A DNA stretch of 64,000 nucleotides from positions 2,917,135 through 2,981,134 of the forward strand of contig NZ_FPAC01000001.1 in the NCBI RefSeq assembly GCF_900116105.1, in the 5' to 3' direction. Shown here piece after piece: positions 46,309 through 56,763 of the stretch. The notes under the pieces are model-generated. The model ran no database searches. It saw only the letters and a list, made by a program, of their open reading frames with translations, and was not told the origin of the DNA. How positions within the stretch are numbered: the first letter of the stretch is position 1; each line of letters begins with the position of its first letter. This DNA comes from Paenibacillus sp. 453mf. GTDB lineage: Bacteria > Bacillota > Bacilli > Paenibacillales > Paenibacillaceae. The position numbers and the translations under genes are program-made.

Positions 46309-48126
46309 CTAACCCGAAGTTTCTGCAAGTACGTCCATGACCTGTTTAAAAAGCGCTGTAGCTTTATGTTGGGAACGAACAGACTCATTTTTCACCAGAA
46401 CGGCTACAGCATACTTGGGATTACTCACAGGTCCATAGCCAATAAACCACTGATTATTCTTCTCCACCCCATTGTGCAGCACTTGGGCAGTCCCGGATTT
46501 GCCAGCCAATGGCCAAATTGCCTGCTGCAGGCGGGTACCTGTTCCTTCTTCAACAACCTTCTCCATATAGGACTGAAGCTGCTTAGCGGTAGAACTGTGA
46601 ATTTGAACTGGAGGAGCTTCAGACGTCCCAGACTGAGTCAAGAACTGATCTCTAATCTCGGCGAGGAGTGTGCCGTCAGCATAATGAATCTCCGAAACAA
46701 TCTTGGGAGAGCGCACCTGTCCTCCTTGCAGCACAGTAACGATCATATTCGCCGCTTGAAGCGGGGTAATTTTAACATCTCTTTGACCAATTGCCGTCTG
46801 AATTCGGATTCCTTCATCGTTCTGCTTCAATATCTCTTCTGAGTGAAAAATCTCGCCTGCGTCCTCATGATCAAAAGGTCTAAACTCCTGCAAGCCAAGG
46901 TAACCCTCCCGATGATAGCCTACTTGCTGTCCAAGTCCCAGGGCATATGCCGCTTGCAGCAGCTGGCTTGAGGTCAGCCGAGAAGCCACCTCCGCAAACG
47001 CAACGTTGCAGGACTCGGCAAAAGCCTCTTCAAAGGTGATCGTTCCATGCCCTTCTTTTTTCCAGCAGGCCAGTCCATACTTACCGTAATGACCTGCGCA
47101 ATGGAATGTTTCTACTGAGCTCACAACTTCCTGTTCCAAAGCCGCTGCGGCTGTGACCAGCTTAAAGATAGAGCCGGGAACGGCCGCCATTGTGGCCTGA
47201 TTGACCGAGCTGCCGTCATCAAGGTGAATATCTGTTGGATTGTAGAAAGGTCGAGATACCATCGCCATTACCTCGGCATTGTTCGCATCGAGTACCACGA
47301 TCGCTCCTTCGTTCACTTCCGCTCCGGTGGTCAGTTGTTCCAGCCTCTGCTGCAGCGACAAGTCTATCGTTGTTTGAATATGGAGCGGATATTTGGGATT
47401 ATGAGGTGCGATAAGGCGGGGTCCCATTCCTTCTACCGGCTTCTTGTGACTGTCTACCATATTCGAGACGATCGTTGGGCCAAGCCCCTTTAGCAAGGGT
47501 TCAAGACTTCTTTCCAGACCTGCCGCACCTGTCTTCACATTAAAGGGATCCTTGACTTCAAGCTTTACATCCCGTTTCTCAGCGCCAGGCATCTCGGATA
47601 GATAGCCCAGCCATTGCATTCCATTCGCGTTGAAGGCTGCATATCGATCCATATAAGGCAACGCCTGAACATCCTCTAGCTGCAGCTTCCCGATTGCCTT
47701 AATCTGGGCCGGGGTTAATCTCAACGGCTCTCCTGTGGACGATTTCCAATATTCAGGGGAATGAAGCGACTTCCATGTCTCCCACAGCTTATTAGGATCT
47801 ATATTCAATATGTGGGCCAATTCCTGATGCTGCTGCTCCTGGTCAGCATTTAACGAATCCTCTAACGGGAATAAGACCGGAACCCATATCAGCTGCCCTG
47901 TAATCGGCTTGTGATTCCGATCGATAAACTGTCCACGACCAGAATCCAGCACAATTCCCTGCTCACGCTGAAGCACGGACATTTGCAGCATTGTTCGTTC
48001 AGAGCCCCCTAATGGGTGATTCACCTGAATGAACTGAATATATGCAAGACGCATAACAATCGCTGCAAATACGATCAGCATCAGAAATAAGGCATAAAAT
48101 ATTCTTTGTTTACGAAGTAATTTCAT
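46309..48126 (-). CDS. penicillin-binding transpeptidase (class B PBP)
   Basis: A 605-residue peptidoglycan transpeptidase. An N-terminal membrane anchor lies at about 9-30, an N-terminal dimer-like domain follows, and the transpeptidase domain has SIFK (S319-K322), SCN (S372-N374) and KSGTA near residue 550. No PASTA repeats are present. It may act in septum or spore wall synthesis; the exact PBP type is not clear. The ribosome binding site (AGGCAGG) is modest. It is a single gene. Confidence 0.88.
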   Translation of the reverse strand: MKLLRKQRIFYALFLMLIVFAAIVMRLAYIQFIQVNHPLGGSERTMLQMSVLQREQGIVLDSGRGQFIDRNHKPITGQLIWVPVLFPLEDSLNADQEQQHQELAHILNIDPNKLWETWKSLHSPEYWKSSTGEPLRLTPAQIKAIGKLQLEDVQALPYMDRYAAFNANGMQWLGYLSEMPGAEKRDVKLEVKDPFNVKTGAAGLERSLEPLLKGLGPTIVSNMVDSHKKPVEGMGPRLIAPHNPKYPLHIQTTIDLSLQQRLEQLTTGAEVNEGAIVVLDANNAEVMAMVSRPFYNPTDIHLDDGSSVNQATMAAVPGSIFKLVTAAAALEQEVVSSVETFHCAGHYGKYGLACWKKEGHGTITFEEAFAESCNVAFAEVASRLTSSQLLQAAYALGLGQQVGYHREGYLGLQEFRPFDHEDAGEIFHSEEILKQNDEGIRIQTAIGQRDVKITPLQAANMIVTVLQGGQVRSPKIVSEIHYADGTLLAEIRDQFLTQSGTSEAPPVQIHSSTAKQLQSYMEKVVEEGTGTRLQQAIWPLAGKSGTAQVLHNGVEKNNQWFIGYGPVSNPKYAVAVLVKNESVRSQHKATALFKQVMDVLAETSG

Positions 48127-48252
48127 AGCTGCTGCCTGCCTTCAATTCCTTTTTTGAGTTTTATGTATGCCAAATCCTCATTTACATGCTATTATCTCCC
48201 TTTCCGATATGCCCAAAACATACTTTCTCCTAAACTTTATCTCCTTTGACAT

Positions 48253-48280
48253 AAAAAAACCTCCGTCCTGTGGACGGAGG
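48253..48280 (-). terminator. chemoreceptor gene terminator
   Basis: CCTCCGTCC and GGACGGAGG form a perfect 9-bp stem with a 3-nt loop, followed by seven T on the minus strand. Confidence 0.88.
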
Positions 48281-48307
48281 AAGCTTAAGCCATTCATATG
48301 ATGAAAA

Positions 48308-50449
48308 TTATATACGGAACGCAGATAATGTATGTTTCAACTCCTCAGATACCCGTTCCATTTTGTTCGATAGCTCCACGAGCTGGTTACCGATGCTCTG
48401 CTGTTCACTGCTAAGGGACGCGACTTCCTGAGATGTAGCAGATGACTGCTCAGCAACAGAGCTTACACTCATCATCGTTTCAGACAGGGTAACCTGGGAT
48501 TGACTCAGCGCATCGATGGAAGCGGACGTCTCGGTTAGCTTGTTCACGAACATCCCCATCTGCGCTTCTACGGTTTGGAAAATCTCGCCTGTCTCCTTCA
48601 CTGCTTGAATCTGTTCCTGGAAGAGTGGATATGCTTCCGACAGTGCAGCTACAGTCTCATTCATTTCATTCATAATCCGGTCCGTCATCTCGGCAACCAT
48701 GTCAATCGATTGCTTCGATTGATCTGCCAATTGCCGCACCTCACCGGCTACCACCATGAAGCCTCTGCCTGCCGCACCGGCTCTTGCTGCCTCGATTGTC
48801 GCATTAAGCGAGAGAATATTCGTCTGTCTCGCAATATTATGGAGTACATCCAGAATGCCTAGAATGGATGAAGTGCTTGTTTTGAGTGTATCTACTTTTG
48901 TGACCAATGCTCGAATCATCTGCTCACTTTGTTCTGTTTTTCCTAGCAGCTCACCAAGATATTTTGTACCTTCCTGGCTCGCCCCTTCAACCAGTCTAGC
49001 GGATTGATCAAGCTCCTCATTGGTTCCAACAACCTTCTGCATCTGTGTTGAGATCAGTTCAGTCATTTCACTGCCTCTCTCTGCTTCAGAAGCCAGATTC
49101 GTCGCGCCACCTGCAATTTGCTCTGTTGCAATTGCCACTTCAGCTGCCGATGCAGCGGTCTTCTGTGATGCCGAGCTAAGCTCAGATGCCGTCAGCAGCA
49201 CATCCTCTGCCGTCTGGTTTGTCTGATTCACAAGAGTAGTGATCTGCTCCATCATCAGATTAAAGCTCTCTGAGAGCATTCCAATCTCGTCTTTGCTCTT
49301 ATGTGTCGTACGAACCGTTAGATTCCCCTTTGCTCCTTCAAACATAAGATCCTTCAAATGCACAAGCGGCTTCGCAATCATACGGACCATCCATATTCCG
49401 AGTAGAATAGCAAGGAGTAAGGAAACAATGGCGACGATAATCGTCGTCACGAGAATCGATTGTGCATCCTTGACCAGCTCAACCACCGGGATCATCCCAA
49501 TAATCTTCCAGCCGGATACATCAAGTGTGTTATAGACGGCCAGAACCTCTTCATTCTGACCATTGATGGTATTCCTAGCATCCTTGGCGCCTGCCTCATC
49601 CGTAATTTCTGTGTAGAAGGAGAGCTCGGTTTCACGGCCTGCACGGTCAGGAAGGGTAGAAGCAACCACAATTCCATTCTCCGAAATCGCTTTTGTGACA
49701 CCGTTCTCGCCGAGATTTACGGTCTTTAACTCATCTTCAATGGCACTTGCCTTAATCTCTATAACGATAATGTAAGTCCCGATGCTAGCATTCACATTTT
49801 TAAGAGCTCTGGCCATTCGATATGTTTGTTCTTGTCCAGATTCTGCTGCTGTAGTCGGCAGCCACATGACACCTCCGGCTTCGAGCAAGGTTTCAAACCA
49901 TTCCTCTTCACGAATGGCACTCATCGTTGAAGCTGCTCCGGTGCTGATCACAGGAACCTCTTCATTCTTATGAACGATGGTCATAGAAGCAACCGTTGCA
50001 TTCGTAAACTGCATATTTGTGAGCGAATCGCTTAACAAGGACGTCGCTTCAAATTTGTCAAAATCCGATATGTTGCCTCTGAGCAGAGTTTCTAGATTGC
50101 TCTGAATATGGGTATCAAAGAAGATTTGTGTCGATAAATCTACGTAACGCTCCATAATCAGATCGAGCTTTTGACCCACTTGATGAATGGCTTCCTGGTT
50201 GGCAACAGAGGCCGTTTCTTTGATGGTCGATTTGGCTGTTTGATAAGATAGGGTGCCTAGACCAAATACGACAAGCAGGATAGCAATCATGAAAATAAGA
50301 AATAATCGTACACCTACTGAACGCAAGGGGTTAAATTTAAATACTTGCTTCCAGGACAAGACTGAAGCCAGATCAAATCTCTTTCTTTCCTTTTTTTGGA
50401 TCTCCTCCTCATGTTTACGCTTTCTTTTTTTCATTGGATTCCACTTCAT
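48308..50449 (-). CDS. methyl-accepting chemotaxis protein
   Basis: A 713-residue transmembrane chemoreceptor. Order: a long basic cytoplasmic N-terminus (about 1-45), membrane segment 1 (about 47-68), a dCache-like periplasm-facing sensor (about 70-330), membrane segment 2 (about 333-356), HAMP, and a signalling domain with the conserved tip NILSLNATIEAARAGAAGRG and FMVVAGEVRQLADQS. It controls CheA in response to an unknown ligand. The lone gene has a terminator right after it. The 45-residue charged N-terminal extension is unusual. Confidence 0.93.
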   Translation of the reverse strand: MKWNPMKKRKRKHEEEIQKKERKRFDLASVLSWKQVFKFNPLRSVGVRLFLIFMIAILLVVFGLGTLSYQTAKSTIKETASVANQEAIHQVGQKLDLIMERYVDLSTQIFFDTHIQSNLETLLRGNISDFDKFEATSLLSDSLTNMQFTNATVASMTIVHKNEEVPVISTGAASTMSAIREEEWFETLLEAGGVMWLPTTAAESGQEQTYRMARALKNVNASIGTYIIVIEIKASAIEDELKTVNLGENGVTKAISENGIVVASTLPDRAGRETELSFYTEITDEAGAKDARNTINGQNEEVLAVYNTLDVSGWKIIGMIPVVELVKDAQSILVTTIIVAIVSLLLAILLGIWMVRMIAKPLVHLKDLMFEGAKGNLTVRTTHKSKDEIGMLSESFNLMMEQITTLVNQTNQTAEDVLLTASELSSASQKTAASAAEVAIATEQIAGGATNLASEAERGSEMTELISTQMQKVVGTNEELDQSARLVEGASQEGTKYLGELLGKTEQSEQMIRALVTKVDTLKTSTSSILGILDVLHNIARQTNILSLNATIEAARAGAAGRGFMVVAGEVRQLADQSKQSIDMVAEMTDRIMNEMNETVAALSEAYPLFQEQIQAVKETGEIFQTVEAQMGMFVNKLTETSASIDALSQSQVTLSETMMSVSSVAEQSSATSQEVASLSSEQQSIGNQLVELSNKMERVSEELKHTLSAFRI

Positions 50450-50634
50450 CTTTGTTCACCCACCGTAAAGAATTATCATAGCTATGTAAACTTTCTAGTA
50501 TTATCTTTTATTTCGACAAGTTTCTTCCAAAACCTTTGCTTTTTCGAGAAATTAACTATAACTTTTTTCCTAGATTACTATTAAAAAAAAGCCCTCGTCT
50601 GCCGATATACGAGGGCTTTAGTCCTGAGACTTAT

Positions 50635-51254
50635 TCACTTCTTCTTACGCATCATGTCAAAATAAGCAACCGGCTGGTCCACTTTCATCTTGATGAACTG
50701 CAGCGGATGGCGGGCAGCCTCCAGCTGATTACCGGCTTCATCACATAGTTATCCGGATCTACCATATAGGAATCAATCGCTTGCCGATAAACATTCACGA
50801 CAGTCGCCACATAATGAATGGATTTCATTCGGCCTTCAATCTTGAACGAGTCAATTCCTACATCAATTAAGTCTGGAATATGCTTAAGCATACACAAGTC
50901 CTTGGAGCCCATTGTAAAGGCAGTATCCTCTTGTTCATACAGCGGGATCTGATTGACACCCAGCTCAAAATTTTGAAGCACACGGGAGTTCTGCATATTC
51001 TCTTCAGATACCCAGACACTTTCCTCACACCCATCTTCAAACAGGTCATATTTCCAACGGCAAGAGCACATAGCGCCATGAATAACGCCTCAATCTCAAT
51101 ATCCACATGGTCCTTAATCTCTTGAATCTCCTCTAAGCTTGCTTCACGTCCCAGAACGACACGGGGCAGTCCTTCTTCTTTCCAGAAGCAGGCACTCCGC
51201 TTCCTGTAAATCACTTGCTGTGACGAGCCATTCATAAGGCCGTGTCAAAGCCAT
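50635..51254 (-). pseudogene. remnant of U32-family peptidase locus (yrrN/yrrO, TrhP-type)
   Basis: Pieces of a U32 protein lie in order in at least three frames. An ATG at 51254, after GGAGGG, gives ALTRPYEWLVTASDLQEAE. The next piece is FWKEEGLPRVVLGREASLEE. A 1-base shift leads to HGAMCSCRWKYDLFE, where about 25 residues are missing between HGAMC and CRWKY. That piece then runs through KDLCMLKHIPDLIDVGIDSF and EGRMKSIHYVATVV to NYVMK. Another frame holds the C-terminal end EAARHPLQFIKMKVDQP up to the stop at 50635. Bacillus has full yrrN and yrrO here, after mltG; TrhP1/TrhP2 hydroxylate tRNA U34. The gene cannot give a working protein. Confidence 0.85.
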
Positions 51255-51261
51255 CCCTCCG

Positions 51262-52335
51262 TTATTCCGCACTTTCATTACTCTTCTCAATATTGTCTAG
51301 ATGCTCTTCATAGGTTTCAGCAAACAAATGCTCCGAGCTTCCATCCTTTTTGGTGACGTAAAATAAATAATCAGATTGCTCCGGCGTAAGCGCAGCCTCA
51401 ATCGCACTCATGCTTGGACTTGCAATCGGTCCGGGTGGCAGCCCCTGATTCCGGTACGTGTTATATGGACTCTCCACTTCAAGATCCTTGTACAAGAGAC
51501 GCTCCTTCTGCTTATCCAGCAAATATTGAACGGTAGCATCCATTTCAAGCCTCATATCCTGCTCTAGCCGGTTGTAGATGACACCCGCAACAAGCGGTCT
51601 TTCATTATCAACAACCACTTCACGTTCAATGAGCGAAGCAGCGGTAAGCAGCTGATGAAGAGTCAGGTTATGCTCCTTGAGATCAGCATCCAGATCGGCG
51701 ATACTATCCAGTCTATCCTGCATTTCCGTCAGCATACGACGGATAATATCTTCTGCCGTACTATCCTTCTTCATCTCATAGGTTTCAGGGAATAAATATC
51801 CCTCAAGTGCATATCGGTAATTTTCATTATCCGGGATAGAGGCAACAAGGGGAATATCACTGAACAGCTCCTTGTCTTGGACAAGCTGCATAAAGATCTT
51901 ACCGTCCGTAACCCCTTCATCTTCCAGCTTCTGGGCTATCTGCTTCAAGGTATATCCCTCTGGAATCGTAAAACGCAGCATTTCTTCTTTTTGCACATCT
52001 CCACTATTAAGAGCAGCAATCATTTCATCATAATTCAATCCAGGTTGAAAGGCATAAGTACCTGCTTGAAAGTTCGCCCCTTGATCATTAAGTTTCAAAT
52101 AAGCTTTAAATAATAGAGCGTTTCGAATCAGTCCCTTATCTTCAAGTAGATCGGCAATGCCTGAAGTACCTGTCCCGGGTTCTATCGTGAAGACAACAGG
52201 CTCATCCGTTGAAGCCACCGGCTTCGTTGATTGCCATACGTATAGTCCTCCGCCTACTAATACCACAATAAGCAGGATTAGCACGATGAACCGTCTGAAG
52301 TATTTTGCTTTCAAAAAAAGATTCCACCCCTTCAT
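51262..52335 (-). CDS. mltG: endolytic transglycosylase MltG
   Basis: Cuts nascent glycan strands and ends their growth. The 357-residue protein has one N-terminal membrane segment (about 15-32), a LysM-like segment and the YceG catalytic domain with LEGYLFPETYE holding the catalytic glutamate. The ATG at 52335 follows a T run, not a ribosome site. A TTG at 52314, with AAGGGGTGG 9 bases before it, would still keep the membrane segment and may be the real start. It follows the two DUF1292 genes, as in Bacillus. Confidence 0.92.
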   Translation of the reverse strand: MKGWNLFLKAKYFRRFIVLILLIVVLVGGGLYVWQSTKPVASTDEPVVFTIEPGTGTSGIADLLEDKGLIRNALLFKAYLKLNDQGANFQAGTYAFQPGLNYDEMIAALNSGDVQKEEMLRFTIPEGYTLKQIAQKLEDEGVTDGKIFMQLVQDKELFSDIPLVASIPDNENYRYALEGYLFPETYEMKKDSTAEDIIRRMLTEMQDRLDSIADLDADLKEHNLTLHQLLTAASLIEREVVVDNERPLVAGVIYNRLEQDMRLEMDATVQYLLDKQKERLLYKDLEVESPYNTYRNQGLPPGPIASPSMSAIEAALTPEQSDYLFYVTKKDGSSEHLFAETYEEHLDNIEKSNESAE

Positions 52336-52340
52336 AGCTA

Positions 52341-52361
52341 AAAAGAGCGGACTGCTCCGCC
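52341..52361 (-). terminator. terminator-like hairpin right before mltG
   Basis: On the minus strand, GCGGA and TCCGC with a GCAG loop are followed by TCTTTT. It ends 5 bp before the ATG at 52335. The stem is short, so it may be only a partial terminator. Confidence 0.5.
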
Positions 52362-52432
52362 CTTTCCATAATTCAATCTTATTTATACTATGATAACATA
52401 CAAATCAGGCACCTCGGTAGAGGTGCCTCATT

Positions 52433-52747
52433 CTATCCTTCATCATCTGGTAATGACCATTCATCATAGAGCTCGGCGATGTTCTCCCACTCTTCGTCAT
52501 CCTCAATAGTGATAAGCTCAGGAACTCCATTTTCATTGTACATTACCCGAAGCAGCTCATAATCATCGAACGTACTCTTCAAGGCTTGCAGTACAACATA
52601 TCCTTGACCTAACACTTCGAACTCAGCCAGTAGCTCATAGGGAACCGACTTACCGCTCTCATCTTCCAGTTCAACCTCAGATCCAAATGTTTCCCTTAAG
52701 CGAGTCGTTACGACAAGATTCGCTCTTGAAAAAGGATATTCGGTCAT
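52433..52747 (-). CDS. DUF1292 family protein, second copy
   Basis: A 104-residue acidic protein of unknown function (LVVTTRLRETFGSEVELED, then YELLAEFEVLGQGYVVLQAL). It is paralogous to the gene before it but less acidic at the N-terminus. It starts directly at the stop of that gene, so the two form one transcript with ruvX and ireB. Confidence 0.82.
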   Translation of the reverse strand: MTEYPFSRANLVVTTRLRETFGSEVELEDESGKSVPYELLAEFEVLGQGYVVLQALKSTFDDYELLRVMYNENGVPELITIEDDEEWENIAELYDEWSLPDDEG

Positions 52748-53056
52748 CTATACATTCTCCTCGTCTTCTTCAGCGGCAACAAGGGTATTGAAAGTTTCTT
52801 CAACGATGGCCCATTCCGCTTCATCCTGAATCGTGAACAGTTTAATATCATCCCCGTCTTCTTCATAACGGAATGCATATACCTCGGACTCATCTTCATC
52901 CTCATCCGCTTCTACAGGGACAACCATCATGTATTTCGCATCTGAACCATCGACGTCAAAGGTCATGATGACTTCAAATTCCTCATCGTTGCCTTCCTCA
53001 TCCGTAATATAAATAATCTCGCGATCCTCGTCCATACCCAAACGATTATCCGTCAT
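52748..53056 (-). CDS. DUF1292 family protein (YrzB-like)
   Basis: A 102-residue, very acidic protein (EDREIIYITDEEGNDEEFEV). Its function is unknown, but the family is conserved next to ruvX and ireB in Bacillales. The ATG at 53056 follows GAGGGGG. The in-frame GTG at 53074 would include that site and is rejected. It overlaps neither neighbour and lies 14 bp after ruvX. Confidence 0.85.
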   Translation of the reverse strand: MTDNRLGMDEDREIIYITDEEGNDEEFEVIMTFDVDGSDAKYMMVVPVEADEDEDESEVYAFRYEEDGDDIKLFTIQDEAEWAIVEETFNTLVAAEEDEENV

Positions 53057-53070
53057 AGCTTGCGTCCCCC

Positions 53071-53487
53071 TCACCTTGTACTTTTGGCATCTAAATAATT
53101 TTGCAATATTAGGCTTGCGGCCATTTTGTCCACAACCTTCTTGCGCTTCTTCCGGCTGACGTCAGCTTCAACGAGCGTTCGTTCTGCCGAAACGGTGCTC
53201 AGCCTCTCATCCCACAGGTGAACGGGCAAGTCCAGCGTCTCCCGCAGCTTCTCTGCAAATTCCATACAAATCTCGCCGCGAGGACCTACGGTGCCATTCA
53301 TGTTCTTGGGTAAACCAACGACGATCTCGCTGACTTCGTTCTCACGAACGAGCTCATTGATTCGTCCAAATTCATCCCCATCCCGGCGCCGTTCTATTAC
53401 TTCCAATCCCTGGGCAGTCCAGCCAAAGGCATCACTGATCGCGACACCAATTCTTCGGTCGCCATAATCCAAACCCAAAATCTTCAT
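53071..53487 (-). CDS. ruvX: Holliday junction resolvase-like protein RuvX/YqgF
   Basis: A 138-residue RNase-H-fold nuclease linked to pre-16S rRNA end processing and recombination. The N-terminus ILGLDYGDRRIGVAISDAFG holds the catalytic aspartate; IVVGLPKNMNGTVGPRG and LWDERLSTVSAERTL follow. It lies in the conserved order ireB - ruvX - DUF1292. Confidence 0.93.
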   Translation of the reverse strand: MKILGLDYGDRRIGVAISDAFGWTAQGLEVIERRRDGDEFGRINELVRENEVSEIVVGLPKNMNGTVGPRGEICMEFAEKLRETLDLPVHLWDERLSTVSAERTLVEADVSRKKRKKVVDKMAASLILQNYLDAKSTR

Positions 53488-53502
53488 TCAGTTCTCCTAT
53501 TC

Positions 53503-53763
53503 TTATCGGTGATTGGCCAGATAAGAACGTACCAGTTCTTCAATCAGTTCGTCGCGTTCTTTTTTGCGGACTAGACTTCTGGCATTGTTATGACGAGGAA
53601 TGTAGGCAGGATCCCCGGAAATCAGATAACCTACGATTTGGTTAATCGGGTTATATTCTTTCTCCAGTAATGAATCGTATACCTTTAGAAGAATCTCTTG
53701 TGCAGAGGTTTCTTCCACATCGCCCTTGACGTTGAATTTAACTGTCTTATCCATGGAGTCCAC
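53503..53763 (-). CDS. ireB: IreB family regulatory phosphoprotein (YrzL)
   Basis: An 86-residue protein with the family core [20 protein letters not shown] followed by [20 protein letters not shown]. In Enterococcus IreB is a substrate of the kinase IreK and influences cephalosporin tolerance. The start is the GTG at 53763: the N-terminus [10 protein letters not shown] lines up with the family start, and GAGGTG lies 6 bases upstream. The ATG at 53754 would remove three conserved residues. Confidence 0.9.
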   Translation of the reverse strand: MDSMDKTVKFNVKGDVEETSAQEILLKVYDSLLEKEYNPINQIVGYLISGDPAYIPRHNNARSLVRKKERDELIEELVRSYLANHR

Positions 53764-53909
53764 TTATGACACCTCGCTCCTGCATACGGCAAGAGAGTAA
53801 ACTCTTGCCATGCCGAATTGATTTCTTCTATATCATAACATATTTTGGCGCTTTGCAAATATATCAAAGAAAGTGAGCGTTTGAACTTATTACGGGAAGT
53901 GCCGAAACG

Positions 53910-56531
53910 TTATCCTGCTACAATCTGTTCCGCTACACGGAGCGCTTCATCCAGCTTGGAGGCATCCTTACCGCCTGCTTGCGCCATATCAGGACGACCG
54001 CCTCCGCCTCCGCCGCATACACTTGCTACTTCTTTAACAATTTTACCCGCATGTAAGCCTTTTTTCACATGCTCCTGCGGTACGACAACGACAAAATTCA
54101 CTTTATCTTCATTTGCCGCTCCGAGCACAAGCACCGTATCCGGCAATTTCACCTTGAGCTCATCCGCAAGTGTACGAAGTGCTTCCATTCCGGACACTTC
54201 CACTCGCGTTGCAAGCATTTTGGTATCACCATGCTGAACAACTTTATCTGTAAGCTGGCCTGCTTCAATCGAGCTAAGCTTGCCTTGAAGAGATTCGTTC
54301 TCACGCGTCAGCTCCTTCACTTGTACATGAAGCAAGTCAATGCGCTTAGGAACATCGTTAAGATTGGATTTAAGCAGTGCAGCGGATTGTTTCAGAAGAT
54401 CCAGCTGTCCTTCCAGGTATTCATACGCGCCCCGTCCTGTAAGTGCCTCGATCCGTCTTACACCTGACCCAATGCCGCTTTCGCTTACCAATTTGAAGAG
54501 ACCGATCTCAGAAGTGTTGTTTACATGACATCCTCCGCACAGCTCCAAGCTGTAATTGCCTACTTGAACGACGCGCACGATGTCGCTGTATTTCTCGCCA
54601 AACAGTGCCATGGCTCCCATTGTTTTTGCTTCATCAATAGGCTTGTACTCGATCACAACATTCAATTGATTCCAGATCTGCTCATTTACTTTACGTTCAA
54701 TGATAACAAGCTCTTCCGGCGTAATGCTTCCAAAATGAGAGAAGTCAAAGCGCAGCCGTGAAGGTTCGACCAGAGAACCTGCTTGATTGACATGCTCGCC
54801 AAGCACTTCTTTCAACGCTTTGTGCAGCAAGTGGGTTGCGGTATGATTCTTGACAATCGCATCCCGGCTCGTCTTATCTACTTCGGCTTTAATCTTATCC
54901 CCTACGCGAAGCTCACCCGCTTCAACGTTTACGATATGAACATGCTGTCCAAGCGGAGCTTTGAGCAAGCCCTCGACTTTAGCCACGGCAGTTGCTCCGC
55001 GAAGAAGCCCCTTGTCACTGACCTGACCGCCGCTTTCCGCATAGAAAGGGGTGACATCAAGTACGACTTGACAAGTATCGCCTTCACCGACTGCATCTAC
55101 GTTCGCATCATTGTGAATAAGAGCAACAACCGTTGATTCTGTCACGAGGTCATTATATCCAACAAATTCACTTTTAACCGTCAGATCGGCAATGGCCCCG
55201 CCTTGAATCTTCATACTCTCATTCTCATGCCGTGCAGAACGAGCACGATCCCGCTGTTCCTGCATCGCTGCATCAAAGCCTTCACGGTCCACAGTAAGAC
55301 CATGTTCTGCAGCATAATCCTCTGTCAGATCAAATGGGAAGCCATACGTGTCATACAGTTTGAACGCATCTTGTCCACCGATAACAGAACGTCCTTCCGA
55401 TTTAGCCCGTCCACTGATATCTCCCAGAATCGCAAGACCATCACTCAGCGTTTCATGGAAACGTTCTTCCTCCGTCTTCACGACTTTGGCAATAAATTCT
55501 TGTTTGTCGATGACCTCTGGATAGTATACACCCATCACATCTGCAACCTGCTGTGTCAATTTATACATGAATGGACGATCTAGACCAAGAACTTTACCGT
55601 AACGGACTGCACGACGCAGCAAGCGGCGGATAACATAGCCCCGTCCTTCATTGGACGGCAGTACTCCATCCCCTACGGCGAATGCAACGGTACGAATATG
55701 GTCGGCAATGACTTTGAGTGCCACGTCCACCTCTACGCTGTCGTTGTATTTCACTCCAGCAATTTCTGCTGTACGCTGAATCATCGGCTGGAACAGATCT
55801 GTATCGAAGTTGGAGTCCACATCCTGAAGAATCGAAGTTATACGCTCAAGACCCGCACCTGTATCGATATTCTTATTCGGTAGCGGTGTATAGCTGCCGT
55901 CTTTATTATGATTGAACTGGGAAAATACCAGGTTCCATACTTCCAGGTAACGCTCGTTCTCTCCACCTGGGTATAATTCCGGATCACTCGGGTCATTGCC
56001 GTAAGCTTCACCGCGGTCATAGAAAATTTCGGTACACGGTCCACACGGACCTTCGCCGATGTCCCAGAAGTTATCTTCGAGCTTGATGATGCGTTCAGCG
56101 GGAAGTCCGATTTTTTCATTCCAGAATTTATAAGCTTCTTCATCCTCTGGGTAAACGGTAACGGACAAGCGCTCCGGATCAAATCCGATCCATTTCTTGT
56201 CAGTCAAGAACTCCCATGCCCAAGTGATGGCCTCCTCCTTGAAATAATCGCCAATGGAGAAGTTGCCGAGCATTTCGAAGAATGTATGGTGTCTGCGCGT
56301 TTTGCCGACATTCTCGATATCGTTGGTACGAATACACTTTTGAGAATTGGCAAGGCGCGGATTCTCAGGCTTCACGCGTCCATCAAAGTATTGCTTAAGA
56401 GGAGCCATCCCTGCGTTAATCCATAATAGGGATGGATCGTTATGGGGTACAAGCGATGCGCTCGGTTCGATTTTATGTCCTTTGGATGCAAAAAACTCAA
56501 TCCATTTGGAACGGATTTCACTGGCCTTCAT
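53910..56531 (-). CDS. alaS: alanyl-tRNA synthetase
   Basis: Charges tRNA-Ala. The 873-residue class II synthetase starts [18 protein letters not shown] and has motif 1/2 sequences around [19 protein letters not shown]. The editing-domain zinc site is NHTATHLLH plus CGGCH, and the C-terminal Gly-rich end is [16 protein letters not shown]. It has its own promoter and T-box leader. It is followed by ireB with 146 bp between. Confidence 0.98.
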   Translation of the reverse strand: MKASEIRSKWIEFFASKGHKIEPSASLVPHNDPSLLWINAGMAPLKQYFDGRVKPENPRLANSQKCIRTNDIENVGKTRRHHTFFEMLGNFSIGDYFKEEAITWAWEFLTDKKWIGFDPERLSVTVYPEDEEAYKFWNEKIGLPAERIIKLEDNFWDIGEGPCGPCTEIFYDRGEAYGNDPSDPELYPGGENERYLEVWNLVFSQFNHNKDGSYTPLPNKNIDTGAGLERITSILQDVDSNFDTDLFQPMIQRTAEIAGVKYNDSVEVDVALKVIADHIRTVAFAVGDGVLPSNEGRGYVIRRLLRRAVRYGKVLGLDRPFMYKLTQQVADVMGVYYPEVIDKQEFIAKVVKTEEERFHETLSDGLAILGDISGRAKSEGRSVIGGQDAFKLYDTYGFPFDLTEDYAAEHGLTVDREGFDAAMQEQRDRARSARHENESMKIQGGAIADLTVKSEFVGYNDLVTESTVVALIHNDANVDAVGEGDTCQVVLDVTPFYAESGGQVSDKGLLRGATAVAKVEGLLKAPLGQHVHIVNVEAGELRVGDKIKAEVDKTSRDAIVKNHTATHLLHKALKEVLGEHVNQAGSLVEPSRLRFDFSHFGSITPEELVIIERKVNEQIWNQLNVVIEYKPIDEAKTMGAMALFGEKYSDIVRVVQVGNYSLELCGGCHVNNTSEIGLFKLVSESGIGSGVRRIEALTGRGAYEYLEGQLDLLKQSAALLKSNLNDVPKRIDLLHVQVKELTRENESLQGKLSSIEAGQLTDKVVQHGDTKMLATRVEVSGMEALRTLADELKVKLPDTVLVLGAANEDKVNFVVVVPQEHVKKGLHAGKIVKEVASVCGGGGGGRPDMAQAGGKDASKLDEALRVAEQIVAG

Positions 56532-56731
56532 AGTTCATAACCTCCGATTTTTAAATGTATATCGATTAACCTTCCCGCCTCTTAAAGAGACTCCGCTCCG
56601 TTGTCAGATTGTTCTCCGATCGTCGTTGCTTCTGAATTATAAATATCGGAATAGTAACCCGCGGTATAAAAAAGGCTAAAAAATAAATTGAAGAAAGGTT
56701 ACTCCCTGTGCGGGAGAAATAACCCAAGGGA

Positions 56732-56763
56732 ATAAAAAAACGCCCCTGATTAGATCAGGGACG
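56732..56763 (-). terminator. alaS T-box terminator
   Basis: On the minus strand, CGTCCCTGAT and ATCAGGGGCG pair around CTA and are followed by seven T, directly after the T-box sequence. Confidence 0.92.
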
